A DNA stretch of 36,275 nucleotides from Lachnoclostridium sp. An118 (GTDB taxonomy: Bacteria > Bacillota > Clostridia > Lachnospirales > Lachnospiraceae): positions 1-36,275 of the forward strand of contig NZ_NFLQ01000026.1 of assembly GCF_002160985.1 (NCBI RefSeq), read 5' to 3'. A program made the position numbers and the translations under genes. Below the pieces are notes generated by a model. It was not told the DNA's origin, made no database searches, and saw only the letters and a list, made by a program, of their open reading frames with translations. Position 1 is the first letter of the stretch. Every line of letters begins with the position of its first letter. Positions 32,859-36,275 of the stretch are shown piece after piece.

Positions 32859-35657
32859 TTATCTGAGTCTTCTTCTCAAAGCCATCACCGCAGCTACTGC
32901 TGCCGCTGCACATAACAGGATTAAAGTCCATACTCCGATCGGAGCTGTATCTCCTGTACGCACAGTGTCGCTGTCGCCATCTGTACCGGACTGATTTCCG
33001 CCTGCCTGGCCGGCATCGGTACCTGCACCAGACTGATTTGCTTTTACTAAGATCTCGCAGCTTACTGTCTGCTCACCGACCTGCGCTGTGATAGTAGCTG
33101 TTCCTGGCTTTAATGCTGTTACTTTTCCATTTTCTACAGAAAGGATAGTGGCATCAGAACTGCTCCACTCTACATCCCGCAGATCTGTCGTATTCTCCGG
33201 ATTGTAGACAATATGCAGTGTTTCGCTGGAACCTACGACCATTTCTTTGATGATCTTATCAAATGCAATGGATTCCAGAGGAATTTCTTTTACTCTGACT
33301 TCTGTCTCGGCAGAGTACTCTCCTACAACCTGACCTTCACCGTCTTTAGCTGTTACAACAGCTGTTACCTTTGTTGTTCCTTCCTTTACTCCAGTCAGTC
33401 TGCCCGTCTGATCAATGGATGCAACACCTTCATCAGAACTTGCCCACTGAATAGTCACCGTATCAGTGATCTCATTTTCAGACAGAATATCATACAGATT
33501 CAACAGGTCGTACATATCAATAGACTGACCTTTGAGAAGCTCCTCTTCCATATCTTCAAAATCAATCTGGCCACCCAGCTCCTCGCTCAGATGATTTTCA
33601 TTGATTGTCACTTGTGTGGATGCTGTATATTCTTTCGTCTCTCCACTGAGTGTTGTAACATTCACTTTTGCTGTAATGTTTGCTGTGCCTTCCTTAATAC
33701 CTGTGATCATGCCATCTGCTGACACTGCAGATACTTCAGTATTGTCACTGGACCACTCCACAGATGTGATGGTATCATCATTTTCTTCCGGATCACATGT
33801 AATATCCAGCACTGTTGTTTTTCCTCTGTTAAGCGTTATATCCTGTGGAAGGGATACATTTTCAATATGAACCGGAACCGTAATCACGCACTCTGCCTTT
33901 GTTCCATTCCATGCTTCTGCTGTAATGACAGCGGTTCCTCCCTTGTCCGTAGCCGTGACTGTTACCGCCGCTCCATTATCGGTCTGAGCTGTTGAGACAG
34001 TGGCTACCGTCTCATCGGAACTGCTCCACTTAATTGTCTTATCTTCATCCGTCGTGGAATCAGGCTGAACTGTTGCTGTCAGCTCTGTCGTCTGTCCTTT
34101 TTCTACAATTGCCTCATATTTATCCAGCACCACAGCATCAATGGGAATCTCGTTTACAGTGACTGTTACTGTTGCTGTCACATTATCTGCTCCAGTCAGA
34201 GTAATAGTCGCTTCGCCGGCAGTCACACCAGTTACCGTTCCATTCTCGTCTACTGTTGCCACAGCCGGATCCGAGGATGTGAATGTAACAGTTTTATCAC
34301 TCGTGGTGTCTTCCGGGTCTAATGTATATTCAATTGATGCGGTCTTATTCTTGTCAACTTCTATACTTTCATTTTTCGGGATGATCTGTTTCAGCGGAGC
34401 ATCTACTGTCACGGTACAGCTGTCACTGTGATTTCCAACTGTCGCTGTAATGATTGCGCTGCCTACTCCTACTGCTGCCACTGTTCCACTTCCGTCTACC
34501 GTTGCCACCTTCGGATCAGAACTTGTCCATGTGACAGTTCTATCATCTGTGGTAGTATCCGGATTATAGGTTACCTCCAGTGTCTCCTTTTCTCCTCGAT
34601 GGACGGTTGTCGTTTCCTTAATATCAATAGATTCCAGTCTTACTTCCTGTACTGTAATTGCATATGTATCTTCCAGTCCGCCAACGGTAGCTTTAATATT
34701 TGCAGTACCGTCTGCCACTGCCGTTACCAGACCTGTCTGGTCTACCGTCGCAACTTCTTCATTATCACTGGACCATGTTACAGTCGTGTCGTCTGTAGTA
34801 TCCTCCGGATCATAAAGAACACTTAACTGTGTGTTGGTTCCTTTTTTGATAATTGACTGCTCACCGGTAATCTGAATTCCCTGGAGAGGCGCATTTACTG
34901 TCACCTTGCAGGATGCACTCTGTCCGCCTGCCGTCGCTGTAATATTTGCTGTTCCCTTTCCAACTGCCGTTACCAGACCGCTCTGATCTACCGTTGCCAC
35001 TTCCTCATTATCGCTGGACCATGCCACTGTGCTGCCGGCTCCTTCCGGCTCAACATTTGCAGTCAGCTGTTCTGTCGCTCCTCTGGCGATAGTAGTTTCG
35101 TTTTTATTCAAAGAAATTCCTGTCACAGGGACTACAACGGATAAGGATGTATTATCATTATTTGTATACTCAAGCACCGCTGTACTGCCGTCCGTAATCA
35201 TAATATTATACGTAAAGCCCAAGTCTCCGACTGCCGCATCTTCCAGTACCTCAAAAGTGATTTCCATCACCGTTCCATTAGAAACCGCTGCCTTGGTACG
35301 CCCAATAAGTGCTGCGACACAACTTCCAGATACATCTGATGTCAGTGTATAGATATCCCAGTTATCCATACTTAATCCATCAAACACTGACCCCCTTTGC
35401 GGCTCGCCTACAACAGCGACTTTCGCCGAATCATAGAACAGCTCATACTGAAGTCCATATGCATTTACATTATCTGCCATGGACACAGTAACCGTAAACT
35501 GGTCGCCCCTGTGAAGTTCCTGCTTGTCCGCAGTTACCGTAAACGTTGCCTCACTTGCTGCTCTTGCCATGTTTGGAGTCATTGTAAACACAGCCCCCAT
35601 TATCATGACAAATGAAAGCATAAACGCAAGTATCCTTCTGAAATGTTTTTTCCTCAT
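32859..35657 (-). CDS. Surface-anchored single-cohesin scaffoldin with eight Ig-like domains
   Basis: 932 residues. Signal peptide 1-33 (ends ARA). Residues 34-178 read as a type I-like cohesin: an N-terminal strand, then RGDQFTVTVSMADNVNAYG, LQYELFYDSAKVAVV, VAALIGRTKAAVSNGTVMEI and TFEVLEDAAVGDLGFTYNI. Eight Big_2-like Ig domains follow (about 180-870), each with WSSDNEEVATVD..G.VTAV.GTANITA-type sequence. A Gly/Ser/Asp linker leads to VRTGD, a hydrophobic helix and RRRLR, a sortase-like or membrane-anchor tail. The role inferred is to hold dockerin proteins on the cell surface away from the wall. The ATG has GGGAGG nine bases upstream, and a consensus promoter lies 50-80 nt upstream. The four dockerin genes follow on the same strand. 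The cohesin call rests on pattern recognition; a generic adhesin is the alternative. Confidence 0.82.
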   Translation of the reverse strand: MRKKHFRRILAFMLSFVMIMGAVFTMTPNMARAASEATFTVTADKQELHRGDQFTVTVSMADNVNAYGLQYELFYDSAKVAVVGEPQRGSVFDGLSMDNWDIYTLTSDVSGSCVAALIGRTKAAVSNGTVMEITFEVLEDAAVGDLGFTYNIMITDGSTAVLEYTNNDNTSLSVVVPVTGISLNKNETTIARGATEQLTANVEPEGAGSTVAWSSDNEEVATVDQSGLVTAVGKGTANITATAGGQSASCKVTVNAPLQGIQITGEQSIIKKGTNTQLSVLYDPEDTTDDTTVTWSSDNEEVATVDQTGLVTAVADGTANIKATVGGLEDTYAITVQEVRLESIDIKETTTVHRGEKETLEVTYNPDTTTDDRTVTWTSSDPKVATVDGSGTVAAVGVGSAIITATVGNHSDSCTVTVDAPLKQIIPKNESIEVDKNKTASIEYTLDPEDTTSDKTVTFTSSDPAVATVDENGTVTGVTAGEATITLTGADNVTATVTVTVNEIPIDAVVLDKYEAIVEKGQTTELTATVQPDSTTDEDKTIKWSSSDETVATVSTAQTDNGAAVTVTATDKGGTAVITAEAWNGTKAECVITVPVHIENVSLPQDITLNRGKTTVLDITCDPEENDDTITSVEWSSDNTEVSAVSADGMITGIKEGTANITAKVNVTTLSGETKEYTASTQVTINENHLSEELGGQIDFEDMEEELLKGQSIDMYDLLNLYDILSENEITDTVTIQWASSDEGVASIDQTGRLTGVKEGTTKVTAVVTAKDGEGQVVGEYSAETEVRVKEIPLESIAFDKIIKEMVVGSSETLHIVYNPENTTDLRDVEWSSSDATILSVENGKVTALKPGTATITAQVGEQTVSCEILVKANQSGAGTDAGQAGGNQSGTDGDSDTVRTGDTAPIGVWTLILLCAAAAVAAVMALRRRLR

Positions 35658-35709
35658 TTCAACATATCCTCCCGCTTATATTTATGAATAATTTTTTAAT
35701 TTCTTTCTA

Positions 35710-35738
35710 ATTATATCTTTGTATGAACTATTTGTCAA
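35710..35738 (-). promoter_or_regulatory. Consensus promoter of the cohesin-dockerin cluster
   Basis: On the minus strand: TTGACA (35738-35733), exactly 17 nt, and TATAAT (35715-35710). This is a perfect sigma-A match and the best promoter in the window, predicting strong expression with a leader of about 45 nt. Confidence 0.88.
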
Positions 35739-35910
35739 TTCTTTATCCCCTTGAGTTTCCGCCGAATTATCCCCCTAAGATAAATCAGCTGAGTTTTGTT
35801 ATCCACAACTTTCAAAAAATGGCCAAAATATAAGGAATCCTGTTCCTTTTTGATGTAAAATTAAGCTGTCAAACAAAAACCTTACTAAACAAAAAGAAAG
35901 GGGATTCCTT

Positions 35911-36275
35911 ATGGCTAATTCTACATCAATTACTTACCGTTTGAAAAGAAAAATTTTGACTTTTACAAATAAAATTTCCCGCAGACTTTCGAAACCAGAC
36001 CGGAAGTTCACAGCAGATATGGTTTATGGCATTCTGGCATCCAGAAGCTGCCTGCTCACTGATATTTCCGACCAGCTTCATGAAACGACACAGAAGGCGA
36101 ATACTGTAAAACGGCTTTCCAATCATCTTTCAGAAGGAACGCCGGCTTCTGCGGCTGCTTCTTATCTCCACACCGTAAAGAGACTCGTTCCCTCTGAACC
36201 AGTGGTCCTCATTGATGAAAGTGATATCGTAAAACCAGATGGAAAACAGTTTGAAGCTCTTGGTATCGTTCGCGA
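35911..36275 (+). mobile_element. Insertion-sequence transposase, N-terminal part (cut by window edge)
   Basis: An open frame from ATG 35911 (AAAGGGGA upstream) runs off the right edge after 121 codons. It has a basic N-terminus (YRLKRKILTFTNKISRRL), then MVYGILASRSCLLTDISDQL and a candidate first catalytic aspartate in VVLIDESDIVKP. This looks like a DDE transposase of the IS4-superfamily kind common in Clostridia; the exact family is not assigned. A small hairpin (AAGGAA..TTCCTT near 35833-35849) lies upstream. The terminal inverted repeat could not be fixed because the other end is outside the window. Confidence 0.75.

Noticed and set aside
32859-35657. Reading the 932-aa protein as a plain Ig-like adhesin
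   Set aside because: Residues 34-178 do not fit the Big_2 pattern but do fit a cohesin, and four dockerin genes lie directly downstream. The adhesin reading remains the fallback.
35926-36126. 66-codon minus-strand frame at the right edge
   Set aside because: Shadow of the plus-strand transposase, which has a ribosome site and a sensible protein sequence.

Overview
The window looks like chromosome from a gut-type anaerobic member of the Clostridia, probably Lachnospiraceae. This is inferred from protein families and gene style, not from a marker gene. Supporting signs are an ECF transporter remnant, a molybdenum hydroxylase accessory set of the YqeB/YqeC/XdhC kind, BspA-type leucine-rich surface proteins, cohesin and dockerin modules, and strong GGAGG-type ribosome binding sites. 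No rRNA, tRNA or CRISPR array was seen. The left half (to about 18.3 kb) is visibly G+C-rich. The right half is clearly more A+T-rich and ends in a transposase.

Layout. (1) 0.1-3.3 kb, minus strand: a PucR-type regulator, an L-2-amino-thiazoline-4-carboxylate hydrolase family protein and an AbgB-like M20 amidohydrolase. (2) 3.5-4.7 kb, minus: ecfT and a decayed ecfA that lost its nucleotide-binding core through a deletion joining it to the start of another gene. (3) 4.9-7.4 kb, plus: a strong promoter, then a Gly/Tyr/Gln-rich double zinc-ribbon protein, a small protein kinase overlapping it by 4 nt, and a CmpB-like membrane protein broken by one extra G. (4) 7.5-14.0 kb, minus: modA-modB-modC plus a ModE-like DNA-binding protein, preceded by xdhC-yqeC-yqeB/mocA. 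Together these import molybdate and mature a molybdenum hydroxylase whose structural genes are not here. (5) 14.1-16.1 kb, plus: a TetR regulator and a MATE exporter. Matching palindromic operators lie before each, and the first also sits inside a divergent promoter for the xdhC operon. (6) 16.15-16.66 kb, with no obvious long ORF: two consecutive units, each with a tiny hydrophobic peptide on the minus strand and a convergent promoter-terminator RNA on the plus strand, as expected of type I toxin-antitoxin modules. (7) 16.7-18.3 kb, minus: moaC and a MoeA-like molybdopterin-binding protein.

(8) 18.5-35.7 kb, minus: the most distinctive region. A consensus promoter drives a surface-anchored protein with one N-terminal cohesin-like domain and eight Ig-like domains. 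Downstream are four secreted proteins of unrelated architecture: a beta-helix protein, an LRR protein of 1475 aa, an LRR/GLUG/CARDB protein of 2292 aa and a transglutaminase-like protein. All four end in an almost identical 62-residue type I dockerin. No glycoside hydrolase is present. The simplest reading is a compact, self-contained, non-cellulolytic cohesin-dockerin surface complex: one anchor presenting four alternative adhesin or enzyme partners. Hairpin terminators between the anchor gene and the dockerin genes may set their ratio. (9) From 35.9 kb, plus: the start of an insertion-sequence transposase cut by the window edge.
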